In this document: positions 40,514 through 51,167 of the stretch, one piece after another
Numbering within the stretch: position 1 is the first letter of the stretch
Layout of the letters: the number at the start of each line of letters is the position of its first letter
From: Saccopteryx bilineata
Taxonomy: Eukaryota; Chordata; Mammalia; Chiroptera; Emballonuridae
Direction of reading: 5' to 3'
Assembly: GCF_036850765.1 (NCBI RefSeq)
Contig: NC_089492.1
Coordinates: forward strand, 289,948,590 to 290,012,589
Length of the DNA stretch: 64,000 bases
The notes under the pieces: generated by a model
What the model was told of the DNA's origin: nothing
Seen by the model: only the letters and a program-made list of their open reading frames with translations
The model's database searches: none
Position numbers and translations under genes: made by a program

Positions 40514-40858
40514 TGGGCTGCTTTTGCTCAGTGAATAGAGCGTCGGACTGGGATGTGGAGGACCAAGGTTTGAGACCCCGAGGTTGCCAACTTGAGCGTT
40601 GGCTCATCTGGTTTGAGCAAAAAAAACTCACCAGCTTGGACCCAAGGTCGCTGGCTCAAGCAAGGGGTTACTCGGTCTGCTGTAACCCCACGGTCAAAGC
40701 ACATATGAGAAAGCATTCAATGAACAAACAACTAAAGTGTCGCAATGCGCAACGAAAAACTAATGATGTTTCTCATCTCTCCGTTCCTGTCTGTCTGTCC
40801 CTGTCTATCCCTCTCTGTGACTCTGTAAAAAAAAAAAAAAATTAAATTAAAAAAAAAA
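40514..40858 (+). mobile_element. tRNA-derived SINE (second bat family)
   Basis: Head 'gctcagtgaatagagcgtcggactgggatg' with a degenerate B box ('ggtttgagacc'), body 'caccagcttggacccaaggtcgctggctcaagcaaggggttactcggtctgctg', tail 'tctgtctgtccctgtctatccctctctgtgac' followed by an A-rich end. Flanked by a short duplication, 'ttaaaaagc', at 40505-40513 and 40859-40867. Same family as the copies at 14464 and 58317. Confidence 0.9.
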
Positions 40859-43800
40859 TTAAAAAGCCTGCTCTTCTGCGCATGTGCACGCACACACACA
40901 CGCACGCCTGCCTTTCACGGGAACCTTATCATCTCCATCGAAGGCGCTTTTTTCATGACTGTTTCTTTCCTCCTCCTGCTCCTCCTCTCCCTCCCCCCTG
41001 TTGAAAGCTACTTTTGACTAAACCAGAGTCGAATGAAAGTCAGATGAACTGCTTTGCCTTCTGAGTCTGATAATGATTTAATGCTATGTTTGTCTCTATT
41101 TGGAAATAAATTAAGGCACCTTTGAAAATGACTGCCTCCGATTCTAAGAGGTTTCGGGGAAAACAGCCATTACATTTCCCCAACAGCCGCTTTTCCTCCT
41201 GCTGTGCAGGGTCCAGGCGTGTGCAGCCGTGACCCACGACGACCTGCAGCATCTTCACTTGACTTTGCAGGGATGTGTGCTGAGACTTCAGCAGAGAGAG
41301 AGTGAGGGGGAGCGAGGGAGGGGAGCCGTCCCCGCCCACCTTGAGGTTCAAGTGGGTCAGTGTCCGGTGTGGCCGAGCACGTGGGGTCTCTGCCCTTGAG
41401 TCTGCTGGGCGGGCAATGGATTTGGAAACCCTTCCTGCTGGTGACATCCAGTCGACGCCTATTAGTTAGGACACATCTGCCGGCAACACCATGGAGGCCC
41501 CTCTGGCTCTCCTGACCCCGAAGCAAAGCCAGGTCAGCATTCCAGGGTGGAGGGTCCAGGTCTTCCTGCTTCGGGCCACTCAGGCCGGTCTGGATGGCTC
41601 AGGGTGGCCCGGGTTCCTCTGCTCGGCCTCCCACCAGCTCTGCGTAACTTGCATCCGGATTCCACCCGAATGTGGCTTGGCTAGACGTCCCCTTCGCTCG
41701 CATGGCCGCCTTCTGGGTGGGGCTGGGCAGATGGCCAGCGCGAGCCCAGCCCCCCCTTTGCTCGAGAGTGGGGGACAGTAATGCGAGGTGGCTCAGCTCT
41801 GACTTCCGCCCAGGTGTGCTCACAGCCAGGGCTCAGGCCCCTCCCTGGTGCTTCCTCCTCAGAGCCCCTTGAGTCCTTGGTTAGACTGATTGACACATCT
41901 TCCTGACACCTGGGGCAGGTGGGTCCCAGCCAGCAGCTCGGCCTGGGCACCCTGAGGCTGCTGGGAAGCTGCTGTTCTCTCTTCAGGGTTGGGTCTGGAA
42001 GTGGCAATGCTGTGACCTGCCCACCCCGTCCCCCACCTTGTGACAGCCTCCTCTTCTGTCCTGGTCTGCCTGCTCTGCTTCCAAGCGCCAGGTAAAGCCG
42101 AACCTCTCCAAACTCCCGGCCTCACTCATGCGTGACAATGGATGGATGCATGGCAGCCCGTCGGCCCCTCCCCAAAGCCGAGGAGGCCCGGCCAGGGTCC
42201 TCTTGTGGACGACTTTGAAGAGGCAGGTTAGCTCAGGTTGGGTTCTGATCCATCACCCACAACAACTCTGTGTGACAGGAGGCAGGAAAACAGAGACAAA
42301 AATCAATGAGGATTTGGAAATAGACACGGCTGGAAACAATTATTCCTAGGAGCGGCATGGCCTGACAGAGAGCCAGAGTTGGGGTCCCAAGTCAGCCCTG
42401 GGCCAGACTGGAGAGAGGGACCCCACATCCCAGGGAGCAGCCGCCTTCCTCAGAGCGTGACCCTGACCCGCCAGGCCCCCACAGCGCCTGGTCTGCCGCT
42501 GTGACAGCCAGTCCTCAGGCTGGGGGGCCTCCCGCTGGGAGGGTCGGTGGGCTTTAGGATACTATGGGCTGGGGTGAGGATAGGGCAACCATCTCAGTGT
42601 CTACCAATCTCCCTGGGCACGTGGCCCGCAGGCCAACAAGCGGGGATCAGCAGCCCTCCCAGGAGGCGGTGTCTGTAGTTGGTTAATTCATCCGTTCATC
42701 CAATAGCCGTGTCGGATCTCCAACGTGCGGGGCAACGGCCATCGTCCCAGACACACCACCCCATCTGTATCCCTAGAGCACAGCGGGTCCCTCTCCTCAG
42801 TTCCAGTCCCCGAGGTCCGTGGTTCCCTGGGTGTCAGGCAGAGGTGGCCCTGGTCTGCTCTGAGCAGGTACAGGTGCTCAGAAGGGGCCGTGGTGGGCAG
42901 GAAGGGGCTCCTCCCTCATGCATGGGGGTGCTGGCAGGGGCCCCTGCCTGCTCTCCTTCCTGGCACCTACGCCCCCCCTCGCGCGGGCAGATTCATGCCG
43001 CCGCTCTTCGCGGAGTATCGAGCCGATGCCGGATGGGCACCCCCATCAGGGCCTGTGGCGGCACCTCTCTGTTGCTTTGCTTGGATGGGAAGTGACAGCT
43101 CCTATTTCTGAAATGAACACTATAAAGACTTCAGTCTAGCAAGAGCCCTACACGGGCTTATTAAAGGAGAGTAACTGAGTAACTTCCCTCGAATACTAAT
43201 ATTTCTGAAGGATCACAGCGGAGCCCCGGTCTTCCCTTAGCTGCCGTGAGCCAGAATCGTCCGGGTAGTGGTGGGTCTGGTACTGTGATGGGAGCTGCAG
43301 AGCCTGGGTTTCTGGGAGAATGTGGGTCAGCGTTAGACCCACAGCTCCTGAGCCACGTGGAGAACAAATGTGATTGGAAACTACTTCCAGGGACTCACTT
43401 GCAGATATGATTACCCCAGCCCAGCCCAGCCCAGCCCAGGGGCTGAAGAAGCAGCATAGGCCCAGGACTGACTCGCAAAGACTTGTCCTGCTGGCCCTTT
43501 ATATTGGTCAGCTTGAAGCGGGAGGCCGGCTTTGGCCAGGGACTGCCCCACAGGGGGACTTCCGGGTGTCCTGGGATGAAGATTCCAACTAGCTCTCAGC
43601 AGTGTGTGGGCTGGGACAGGGGAAGTGTCTGTGGGGGTGCTGTTCTGGACCCCACTGGCCCTTTGCAGGTGAGAGAGAGGAGCTGAGTAGGGCCCCAGCA
43701 CCCACTCAGCAAGGAGGCCTTGCTGGCTGGGGTGTGATGACCTCCTGGGCCCCATGCTTTGAGGACATGTGCCTGGCCTAGGAGACAGGAGCAGGTCCAT

Positions 43801-46720
43801 GTCTCCTGAACCTAGGATTGAAACCCGGGTCAGTGAGAGGCTGGTCCACGCACCCGGCCTGGGCCTCTGAGTGCCCTTGGTTCTGAGGCCCCTCTGTGCA
43901 GAGGAAAGTCAACCTGTCATTGTGAGCCCAGGCTGGGCATGTGGTGGTGGTGGGGACACTTCTTCTCCTCCTCAGATGGCTTTGTGGGCATGTCACACGG
44001 GGCCCCGTGCTTAGGAGGGCCCCCTACCAGTTTAATGATCACGCTCACTGTTGCTGCTTTGAAATTCTTAACTTTTTAATGAGGGGCTTAGTGTTTTCAT
44101 TTTGCGTGGGTCTCTGCGAACTGTGTAGAGGATTCCTGTGTTCTATTTCTCTGCGGTGCGGGGTGCGGGGTGGGGGTGGGGTTCCCCAGGGAGGTGGCAG
44201 GAGTCCCGGTTGGAGAGTTTTGTGGAGGGAGCCCTGGGCCTGTACAGCTCAGCCTGTCCCCACAGCTCTCCCTCTGGGAGCTGACGGCCTCCAGGGAGCC
44301 CGTGTTCTGTCTTTGTGCCCTTACCTGGGACGGGTAGGAATCCGACCCACGTCTAGAGGAGTGGTGGGTGGGAAGCTGTTGTTGGGACGCAGCTGAGCCA
44401 GTCTGTGATGTCAGCGTCATAGAACCCTGAGCTTAGTCTCCGTGGGCTAGGTGCTGCCTTGGCCTCCGCTGGTCAGAGCGTGGTGGGTAAAGAGGGGGTG
44501 GACCAGGCAGCTTCACGAGACAAAAGTGCTGCAAACAGACGTCACTGCGGCGGACTGTGGTCCCCGGGCCCTGCTGGGAGCCCTGCAAAGCCACACGGCA
44601 GAGGGCACGCTGTCGTGTCCTGCTGCCCCGCCCGCCCCAACACTCCAGTCCAGGTTGGGGTTCTACAGTGTTTTAGAAAGACCCTTGAACCCCGAGGCCA
44701 GCTACCTGGTGCAGTAACTTTTGGAAGATGCAGCTGTGTGGAGCTACTGGGGATGCCTGCTTCATTCGGGGTCTTTGGTTTGGAGGACATGGCCTCAGCG
44801 CTGGTTCTGGCCCAGGGCGCTCCAGGGAGACTTGCAGGGTGCCCGACGGATGCTCTGCGCTGGGGGCTGAGGGGACAGGGGAAGATAGGTTGTGGGCATG
44901 GGGTCTCTGGGGGCCCAGAACTGGAGCTGTGTGCCCAGCTCAGGGATGGGGTGGGCAGAGGTCTTCCAGTGCTGAGCAGTAAGGGCTGGGAATGGGGGGG
45001 GGGAGCAAAGGGCATGGCAGGCAGAGGGGCCAGGTGAGCTAATGCTTTCACCCAAGACCTTCGGGATGCCGCGTGACGCTCCCCGAACGCCTGGGGAGAA
45101 AACAGCAGCTCCTACTCACTCTCTGGGGCTCATGGTCCTGCAACCATTCCTGAGAAGCTGGTCCTGTTCTGGGCCATAAAGGGGTGGAGGCCAGGGCGTG
45201 TGGGGCCCAGGGCCCTTGGGACAGAGTGTAAGCACCACTGCGCCACAGGCTGCCGTCGGGAGCAGGGTGGTCGCCGCCCTGAGTCCAGCCCTGGGAGTAG
45301 TTCGCCGGCTGACCAGGGCGGGGAGAGAGGGGCGGGCATCCCGGCCTCTTGGGTTCCCTGGGAAAGGTTAGGCCGGCTAGCAGGCAGTATGGCCCTTGCT
45401 GCACTCGGCCTGGGCAGAACGGTCAGGTGGCAATGTGAAGGTTGTAATTGGGGTGGTGGCCGTTTTCTATAAATGCATATGGCAGTTAATACGGGGCTGC
45501 AGTGTTAGCACCGCAGGCCGTGGACCTTCGTGTGCAGGAGGGCAGCCCAGGGACCCTCCCGTGAAGTGCATCTTCCCTTCAGCAAGTCCCCCCTCACCAA
45601 GGTGGGACCCAGGGGCCAGAGGAGCCCCCTGCACCTCCTAACATCTGGTCAGGTGGGCCATTTCAGCCCTGACTCCGCGAGGCAAGGCCTCCTCTGTGAC
45701 CGGCATGCTCACCAGTGAGCGTATTGCGAAGAGTGATCTTCCCTCGTCAGATGCTGCCTGGGGTTGGTCACCTCCTGCCCTCTCCCTGGGCCTGAGAGCC
45801 AGGAGGGCTGTCCTGCTTCAAGGTGGTGAGTGATGAACGCTGGTCCTTTGATTTCATCAATGTGGGGGGGTGAGGAGGCCTTGTCCAGGTGTGGAGACCC
45901 TTCTCTCGTAGCATCTCAGCCTGGATCGCCTCTACCAGGCCCAGTGCAGCCCCACCTGGAGCTGCACGCAGGACTCAGCGACCGCGGCCCTCTGTGCAAG
46001 AGAGCCCACCTGGTTCTGGGAGGGGCCATCCTGAGATGTCAGGAGACCCTCCTCTCTAGATGCTGGAGATTTGCGGTGAGGCCATCCCATGTCTCATCAG
46101 AGGCGCCACTTTTTGGTGGCGAGATGCCTTAGAACCTTGGGGTCTGATCTGCCCGATGGGGTCCCAGCTGGGATGTTACCTGGCCAGACCCATGACCCGT
46201 GCCACGTGCAGATCCCAGGCTCAGCCGGTTTGACAGGGGGTGGGGGGGAAGAAATGCAGTCTCCCATTGGCGCTGGCCTGGAGGGGGTGTGATCTTCCTC
46301 TGTTCTGGCTGGCTGATAAATTGTCCCCAATAATGACACTGCTCACCCCCTGCCTGTCTTGTTATTCTCCTACCATTTAATCCACATCATGGAAAAATAT
46401 TAGATTTCGATAAGATCAAATGAATTCACAGATAAGAGATCTGTCTCCCCCTTCCCCAGGATGGACAGGTGGGGAGAGCCTGCTGGGCTCCCACAAGCGG
46501 AGCTGCCCCCGTGTCCTACTGTCTGTCCCCAGAGCCTCTGCCCAGGGGCGCCAGCCACCCCAAGTGTCTCAACCAATGCTCAGAGCCCCCACCGATGTCT
46601 CCTTGGCCATGCCCAGCGTGGCCGCCCAGCACCCATCTCCTCCCCACAGAGGGCCCGAGGGTGCACGGAGGCACCGGGGTGGTTCAGGCGTAATAAAATA
46701 CGCTGCGCCTGACATGAGCC
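40859..46720. other. intergenic region without a recognised gene
   Basis: Mostly GC-rich unique-looking sequence. Small features are a CA run (40890-40905), an AT-richer repeat-free island (41000-41190), a (CCCAG)n pentanucleotide (43412-43440) and a C/T-rich tract. Open frames are short and match nothing I know. Confidence 0.6.
43412..43440 (+). repeat. (CCCAG)n microsatellite
   Basis: Five to six perfect copies of the pentanucleotide cccag. Confidence 0.85.
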
Positions 46721-49290
46721 TCTGAAGAGAATGTTCCTAATTTCATTTTTATTGCTTTAAGTCGGGCATGTGGAAATGATACCGCATCGCTTTCCCCTCA
46801 TTTTCCTGCCACCTGGCGTTGATGGCACCATCCTGGTCCCCGTTCAACAAATTTGCATTTTAGCAGCCAACAATTGAGCAAGGTAGCAAGGCGACCTCAG
46901 GGGTCAGCACGGAGGGCTCCTGTGTGGGTCATTCTTGGGCTGATAATCTTTGGATTTTATGGGTCAATAAAAAAAAAATACACGCATCAGAATCAATTTA
47001 GAGTTTCCAACTTTTTATTGGCCAAGTAAGGGCATTAAAACAACTCCTTCTAAGCCCGAATGACTGTTGCCATCGTTTCATGAGAGAAAGACAAGCCAAG
47101 CCCTCACGTGTAGGAGGGACAGAACCCGCAGTGAGGGACCAGTGGCCCTGTGAAGTGGGACGCGGTCCCCGGAAGGGAGACTGCTGCTGTCTGCCGCTCC
47201 CTTACCCTGTCTTGGTCGTGCTGATGTCATTTCAGACCTTGACTGCTTCCACTTTTAGAGGCTGGAAGGCAAGGCCGAGACCGGGGCCCGGGCTGACCCA
47301 GCTCCTGGTGAGGCCGGCTTCTGGATCACGGATGGCGCCTCCTTGCTGTGTCCTCTCAGGTCGGAAGGGGTGAGGGGGAAATCTCTGGGGTCTCTTCTGT
47401 AAGGGCACAACTCCCATTTACGAGGGCTCCACCCTCCTGACCTAACCACCTCCCAAAGGCCACACCTCCCAACGCCATTATCTTGGGGTGAGGGTTTCAA
47501 CGTATGGATCTGAGGGGACACAAACATTTGGTCTATACAGCACCTCCTTTTTTGAGGCTAGTGGATAACCTCACCAGTGAAGGACCGTGGTGCTCCACTC
47601 AGGGTGGACAGGCCTGCTGCCCCGAGCCTCTCTGCCTGGTGGTTTGGACCGGTGGTTCCTGGAAGGCACCGGAAAGGAGGAGGTGAGTCTAGAGCAGGGG
47701 TCCACGGCATTCCCACTCCCAGCTTGGTGGGCGTGGCGGGGGCGGAGCTGCCTTTGAGTGATCACAGCCCTGGCACTGCCCTCACCCCTTCCCCTCAGCT
47801 TGTCCTGTTGGCCCTGGTGGAACTTGGGACAGAGCCCCAGGGAACCTGGGTTCTAATGCTGGGAGGAGGAGGGGGAGGAGGAGGAGGAAGGAACGGTTGA
47901 GGAGGACCCAGCAGCCACCTCCAGTCCAGGAAGTGAGCAGACTTTCTGTGCAGTTGTGTCCCTGGTGTTGGGAAGGTGGGGGGCACCCAGACTTAGCCTT
48001 CTGGGACCCAGGTAGTGAGATGCAGTCTGGGGGCCACTGAGACACCAGACAAGGCTCAGAGAGGAATCGCTCCCCTGGGCCCAGCTCTCAGCGGGGGCTG
48101 GAAGAAAGCCCTGCTGCGGCTCAGGACAGCCCCTGGGCCTGCGGGCACCTGAGCCTGGGCACCAGTCTGAACTCCCGGCAGCAAGGGGTCTATCAGTATC
48201 CTCAGGGCTCTCTCCTCTCCTAAGTGGGTGGAGAAGGAAGCTGGACAGAACCTTCTGAAAAGGGGACTTAACAGGAGGGGACCTCACACGCCCTGGGCTG
48301 CCATCTTGCTTTGGTGTGTTTTCACAAACCAGAGGAAGAGCCTGAAGCTGGATCTCGGGGGGACACCCTGGTTCTGGTGAGCGAGGGAGGCTCTGCTCCA
48401 GACGTGTCTGGGTGGAGCTGAAGGAGCCGCAGGCCAGCAGCAGGGGGTGTTGGAGCCGGGGGAGGGGTGCCAGTAGTCATGGGCTTCATTCGTGGGCTGC
48501 AGAACATGGCCCTGGCTGACAGGGGAGGAGACCCCGTGCTGGGTGAGACGCAGGGTGACCAGCCCCTTGGCTCTTTTTCACTTGGTTCTGCTTCTGGTTC
48601 CACGATCCAGGCTAGGGCCCGGTCCGACCCGCCATGAGCGGAGGGGAGAAGGTGGTGGACTGCCATGCTCAGCAGCTCCCTGAAGCCTGGAGCCGGCCCT
48701 TGAGCTGGAGGGGACCTGATTCTCTGGGACGCAGTGTGTGTGTGGGGACCTGATTCTCTGGGACGCAGTGTGTGTGTGTGTGTGGGGGGGGGGGAGGCCC
48801 AGGGCACGGTGGCCACCAGGCGGCCTTTCCACATGGATCCTGCCTTCGCGTCCCTGCCCCGGGGGAAGTCTGTCACTGTGACACCCTCCTGTTCCTCTTT
48901 GCAAAGCCTTCTGTGTTTTTCTCTTTGAGTAGCTTTTTCCGGATGTGCTCTCCTCTGAGCACTGTCCTGTCACCTGGGCCAGCTGCCCTTCCAAGGGGAG
49001 CAGAGGTGCTCCAGGTCCTGGTGGGAAACCACGATGGCACAGTTCCTGAGGCCGCGCCAGGTGACATCAGGCCAGCTGCTCTGGGACCTGTCGTTTCCTG
49101 GAGCGCTCCATTCTCCCCCTGTTCCCAGGGTGACCGCTCCTACTCACTGAGTGACGTCTGAATGTGTCCTCGTGTCAGGTGCTGCTCTAGGCACTGGGCT
49201 CCCTGGACGTGACTCACCAGAGGTCCTGTCTCAGTGATGACCCCTCGGTACTGCGTTGCCCCGCACCCCCCTTCCCAGTCCCTCTCCACA
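46720..49290. other. intergenic, including an AT-rich island and simple repeats
   Basis: 46725-47080 is AT-rich and repeat-free relative to its GC-rich flanks, and is a candidate for conservation testing. 47385-47545 looks like a diverged interspersed repeat ('gacctaaccacctcccaaaggccacacctcccaacgcc...tttcaacgtatggatctgaggggacacaaacat'). 47860-47890 is a GGA-rich run. 48710-48783 is a tandem pair of 'gggacctgattctctgggacgcagtgtgtgtg', and 48785-48795 a G-run. There is no gene. Confidence 0.6.
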
Positions 49291-49292
49291 AT

Positions 49293-49451
49293 CAGAGGCA
49301 GATTAAGGTTGGGTGAGGCCCCGGGGGTGCAGACGCAAATATTGGGCCCCTTTCATTAGAAAAAAAGTGTAAAGTTGGGGTTTTGCGGGGCCCCTCAGAA
49401 GTCAGGGCCCAGGGCGTGCGCCCGGTGCGTCCACCGTTAAATCTGCCTCTG
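49293..49451. mobile_element. hAT-type MITE (159 bp)
   Basis: Terminal inverted repeats cagaggcagattaa at the left and, reverse-complemented, cagaggcagatttaa at the right. Flanked by 8-bp duplications tccacaat (49285-49292) and tccacact (49452-49459), 7 of 8 identical. Eight-base duplications with CAG...CTG ends are diagnostic of hAT elements. The interior is GC-rich and non-coding. Confidence 0.85.
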
Positions 49452-49499
49452 TCCACACTCCCTCCTCAGCAGCTCACTCTGCCCCTCCTGTCCACAGGC

Positions 49500-49715
49500 C
49501 CTCCTCTGCACCCCTCCTCTCACCCCCTCTGTACTCCTCCTCTCGTCCCCCCTCTGTACCCTTCCTCTCATCCCTCCTCTGCACCCCTCCTCTCATCCCC
49601 CCTCTGCACCCCTCCTCTCATCCCCCCTCTGCACCCCTCCTCTCATCCCCCCTCTGCACCCCTCCTCTCGTCCCCCCTCTGCACCCCTCCTCTCGTCCCC
49701 CCTCTGCACCCCACC
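49500..49715 (+). repeat. 25-bp minisatellite, about eight copies
   Basis: Tandem units 'tctgcacccctcctctcatcccccc' with small substitutions. The array is strongly strand-asymmetric (C/T-rich on +). It begins about 50 bp after the hAT MITE. Confidence 0.9.
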
Positions 49716-50489
49716 CCATCCATGTGAGCTCACAGCCCGAAATGCTGTTCTGTGATGCCAACCCTGTCTGGACTGGCTGGGGAACGCACACCCCTGGGCA
49801 TGGGCAAGGAGAAGCAGGCAACGGCTCTAAACTTGGGGCTTCCCGAGCAGAGGTTTGGCTCGGCATGCCTTCAGACATTCCCCCTTCCCTCAGGTTTGCT
49901 GAGGAAAGGTTGACCCTCGTTAAAGAATGGTAAGGAGGACTTTGTTAACGGGAGGCCTCTGGGATCAGTGTGGGTCTCGTGCAGCAGGAGGGCGGGTTCC
50001 AGCCGGCGGCTGATGGTGGTGCTGTTGCCTCACACCAGGCACTGAGCCACCAGCTCCTCAGCCTTCCGGGTGCTGCCAGAGAGAGAGGTGGACGGGGGAG
50101 CCAGGTGGGCGGCAAGCCTTTGCTCTTCCGGACACCCCTACGGTTTCCGGGGCTGAGTCTGTTGCCGAGTCTTGTTGAGGTTTTCAATCTTCCTCAGTGG
50201 CAGAGAGGACGGTGGCTGGACAGTGGACAGCGGAGGGCCTGGAGACCAGGGGAGGGCAGGGATGGAGCCGTCGGACAGGCTGGCCCAGGGAGTCAGCAGC
50301 TCCGGCTTTGTCTAACCCCCAGGCCTTCCTGTTTGCAGGGCCTGGACGGCTTTCCTTCTGAAGTGGAATCCTGTTTCCACCAGCTTCCTGGGGACAGCTC
50401 AAGACCTCTCTGTGGCTGGAGAGGGGTCTGCAGCTGGCTGCTGATGGGTGGGGAGGGCAGCTGGTGGGGTCAGCAGCCATGGTCTAACC
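49716..50489. other. intergenic, nothing recognised
   Basis: Unique-looking sequence between the minisatellite and the hAT MITE. No gene or repeat identified. Confidence 0.6.
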
Positions 50490-50841
50490 CAGTGGTAGTC
50501 AACCTGGTCCCTACCGCCCACTAGTGGGCGTTCCAGCTTTCATGGTGGGCGGTAGCGGAGCAACCAAAGTATAAATAAAAAGATAGCTTTAACTATAGTA
50601 AGTTGTTTTTTAAAGATTTATTCTGCCAAACTTAGCGAAAATCCGACATAAAGTACTTGGTAAGTAATTATTATTATATGCTTTAACTTGCTGTAACTCT
50701 GCTTTATAAATTTTATAAAGTAAAGTTACTTCCCTACTTTATAAATTACCATTACTGTGGAACCGGTGGGCGGTTAGAAAATTTTACTACTAACAGAGAT
50801 GCAAAAGTGGGCGGTAGGTATAAAAAGGTTGACTACCCCTG
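50490..50841. mobile_element. hAT-type MITE (352 bp)
   Basis: Terminal inverted repeats cagtggtagtcaacc at the left and, reverse-complemented, caggggtagtcaacc at the right (14 of 15). Subterminal 'ctaccgcccac...gtgggcg' motifs recur at both ends. The duplications gtctaacc (50482-50489) and gtctagct (50842-50849) match at 6 of 8. The interior is AT-rich and non-coding, and low divergence between the ends suggests a fairly young insertion. Confidence 0.88.
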
Positions 50842-51003
50842 GTCTAGCTGTTGGCCGACCCAGGCAGGCTGGTCTGAGTCTGACCTCCACTGTGCCTCCC
50901 TGAGATGGTACCTGCAGTTGGCAAGATAGACTCTGTCCTTGGGCTGTCCTACCTCCTTCCAGGTAACCTTATTGGGGCCCCATGGGTCCCTTCAGCCTTC
51001 TCT

Positions 51004-51167
51004 CATCACCAGCACCATCATTACCACCATCATCATCATCACCACCATCATCACCATCACTGCCATCACCATCATCATCATCACCACCATCATCACCACC
51101 ATCACCATCATCGCCATCACCATCATCATCATCACCATCATCACCACCCACCACCACCCATGTTACT
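51004..51167. repeat. (CAT/CAC)n trinucleotide microsatellite
   Basis: About 160 bp of accatcatcatcaccaccatcatcacc. The polyhistidine-like open frame across it is an artefact of the repeat. Confidence 0.95.

Noticed and set aside
39795..40631. 278-codon minus-strand open frame
   Set aside because: It begins inside a SINE, runs through GC-rich intergenic DNA where stops are rare, and has no recognisable domain.
49500..49715. CRISPR-like regular repeat
   Set aside because: Units are contiguous 25-bp tandem copies without spacers, in a mammalian genome.
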